Positions 62,711 to 64,000 of a DNA stretch of 64,000 bases are shown here, piece after piece. The position numbers and the translations under genes are program-made. Numbering within the stretch: the first letter of the stretch is position 1; the number at the start of each line of letters is the position of its first letter. The notes below the pieces were generated by a model, which was not told where the DNA came from, searched no databases, and saw nothing but the letters and a program-made list of their open reading frames with translations. Source of the DNA: Haliscomenobacter hydrossis DSM 1100. Lineage in GTDB: Bacteria > Bacteroidota > Bacteroidia > Chitinophagales > Saprospiraceae. The stretch covers positions 3,002,315 to 3,066,314 of the forward strand of contig NC_015510.1 of the NCBI RefSeq assembly GCF_000212735.1. The letters run 5' to 3'.

Positions 62711-62812
62711 TTAATGGGGTTCGGGGGTTCGGGGGTTCGGGAGGTCGAGGGTTGGGCGCATTGCCCTTAACCCTCGACCCTCCGAACCCCCGAACCCTCA
62801 AACCCTCCAAGT
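62711..62812. repeat. GGTTCGGG-repeat hairpin between two amidohydrolase genes
   Basis: GGGGTTCGGGGGTTCGGGGG and onward to about 62751 pairs with GACCCTCCGAACCCCCGAAC and onward to 62806. It lies between tandem genes. Same family as 42029, 56374 and 57119. Confidence 0.8.
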
Positions 62813-64000
62813 TAATTTTTCAATTGAAACAGTTGCTCCATCGCTTCCTGTACCCCTTGCATGCAACGATCGTGATCATGATGACCAGCAGCCATTTGGA
62901 AAGTGGTGGTAGCACGGATAGGGTCAACGTCCAGGCGCATATCGTCGGGGTCGTTGGCACGGTCAAAACGCACAATGCCATCCACGATGGCGAAAACGGG
63001 TACACCGTAAACAGAAAGCGGATGGCCATCAAAAATGGCTACATCACCATCTTTGCCTACTTCCAGTGAGCCGATGCGGTTTTCAACACCCAGTTGCTTG
63101 GCGGGGTTGATGGTAATCAGCGCCAGCGCCTCATCGTCGGTCAATCCGCCGTAGTACTGGGTTTTGGCCGCTTCGTGGTAGAGGTGACGGATGTACCCTG
63201 CATCGTCGGAGTTAATCGAAGTAACGACGCCGTTTTTGGTCAAAATGGCAGCATTGTAGGCGGTAGAGTAATAGACCTCAAATTTGTAAGCCCACCAGTC
63301 GGCAAATACCGAGGCAGAAGCACCAAAGGCAGCCAATTCGGGCGCAACTTTGAACCCTTCGTTGACGTGTTGGAAAGTGATTTTTTTTACCCCAAAATCC
63401 TTACACACATCCATCAGCATCAGGATTTCGTCGGCGCGGTAAGAGTGGCAGTGAATCAAAATCTGGCCATTGAGTACTGCGGCCAGGGTTTCCAGACGGC
63501 GGTCGTATTTGGGTGGCAACGCAGTGGGTTTGCTCGCTTTTTCAGCATTGTATTTTTTCCAGGCCTCGTCGTAAGCTTTGGCCTCAGAAAAAGATTTGCG
63601 GATCACAAACTCAACCCCCATCCGGGTGCGGGGTACGATGCCCCGACCAATACCGTGTACCCGTGTGGGGTTTTCACCCAAGGCAAACTTGATGGTGCGT
63701 GGTGCGCCTTCCATCGGATACTCGTTAGGGTTCAGCGTACCAAAACGGTGCTTGATGGTTTGGCACTGGCCGCCAATGGCGTTGGCCGATCCGTGCATGG
63801 CGTGCGAGGCGGTCGTACCTCCGGCCAAAGCGCGATAGATGGAAATGTCCATGGGGTCGATGGCGTCTCCAACGGCCACCTCCGCAGTGACGGGGTTGGT
63901 GGCTTCGTTGACGGCATCAATGGCAATGTGCGAGTGGGCATCGATGATACCCGGCATGACGTATTTGCCAGTAGCGTCAATGGTTTTTACGCCAGCGGGT
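62812..64000 (-). CDS. amidohydrolase (partial; continues past the window edge)
   Basis: The frame is open to the edge of the window; the codons before ATG 63957 read AGVKTIDATGKYVMPG, so the start lies beyond 64000. Metal ligands of the amidohydrolase barrel are present: H and H in MPGIIDAHSHIAID, further His in ILIHCHSYRADEIL and TFQHVNEGF, and the catalytic Asp region INSDDAGYIRHLY. The C-terminus has the composite-domain return (GSLEVGKDGDVAIFDGHPLS). A zinc-dependent hydrolase of an unknown cyclic amide or similar. The gene downstream is a paralogue lacking the HxH. Confidence 0.88.
   Translation of the reverse strand, partial: PAGVKTIDATGKYVMPGIIDAHSHIAIDAVNEATNPVTAEVAVGDAIDPMDISIYRALAGGTTASHAMHGSANAIGGQCQTIKHRFGTLNPNEYPMEGAPRTIKFALGENPTRVHGIGRGIVPRTRMGVEFVIRKSFSEAKAYDEAWKKYNAEKASKPTALPPKYDRRLETLAAVLNGQILIHCHSYRADEILMLMDVCKDFGVKKITFQHVNEGFKVAPELAAFGASASVFADWWAYKFEVYYSTAYNAAILTKNGVVTSINSDDAGYIRHLYHEAAKTQYYGGLTDDEALALITINPAKQLGVENRIGSLEVGKDGDVAIFDGHPLSVYGVPVFAIVDGIVRFDRANDPDDMRLDVDPIRATTTFQMAAGHHDHDRCMQGVQEAMEQLFQLKN

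Overview
The window looks like chromosome from a Bacteroidota bacterium, most likely Saprospiria (Haliscomenobacter/Lewinella-like). Supporting signs are TAnnTTTG promoter boxes in place of Shine-Dalgarno-led starts, a sigma-ECF/FecR/STN signalling set, head-GIN (DUF2807) and DUF2231 proteins, a PSD1/DUF1501 secreted-enzyme cluster, and many secreted or outer-membrane proteins. The genus is inferred from gene content only. No rRNA, tRNA, CRISPR array or replication origin was found.

Layout. 0.2-5.3 kb is an accessory zone: HigBA, RhuM, an ABC exporter, a MITE-like palindrome, an orphan antitoxin with a stub of a MazF-like toxin, and an orphan DUF433 antitoxin. 5.5-10 kb holds a DabA-DabB inorganic-carbon uptake pair. 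10-14 kb has an MFS transporter and a B12-dependent ribonucleotide reductase with three DnaA-box-like sites upstream. 15.2-18.7 kb is an ECF sigma / FecR / STN-domain surface-repeat cascade, followed by an outer-membrane barrel and a head-GIN lipoprotein. 20.3-21.7 kb encodes a CstB-like persulfide dioxygenase-rhodanese, and 22.2-25.7 kb a giant envelope protein. 25.7-30.2 kb is an AT-rich island with a GIY-YIG-like nuclease gene, a NERD-nuclease/UvrD-helicase gene cut by an IS5-family element, and a decayed toxin-antitoxin locus. 30.7-46 kb is mostly housekeeping and accessory metabolism: IcmF-type mutase, a thioredoxin-MsrA-like fusion, GH130, MocR regulator, MscL, and an M15 peptidase. 45.6-53 kb is a four-gene PSD1/DUF1501/NHL/DUF2231-LRR block. 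53.8-59.9 kb is a MacB/TolC-type export operon. 60.2-60.8 kb is VapBC, and 61.4-64 kb holds two amidohydrolases.

The strongest pattern not explained by genes is in the intergenic DNA. At least seventeen spacers hold long hairpins (about 70-280 bp). Many have arms that are themselves short direct repeats (GTGAAAA, GGTTCGGG, GGTTGATAAG, ATCAGC, CACAAAGGA). They fall into recurring families, are nested in places, and sit between convergent, divergent and tandem genes alike. One long element (about 360 bp) occurs twice in inverted orientation 38 kb apart.

The best candidate for an undescribed system is the nuclease plus NERD/UvrD-helicase pair at 25.7-29.6 kb. The helicase gene can be restored exactly by removing the IS and one copy of its TTA target duplication.
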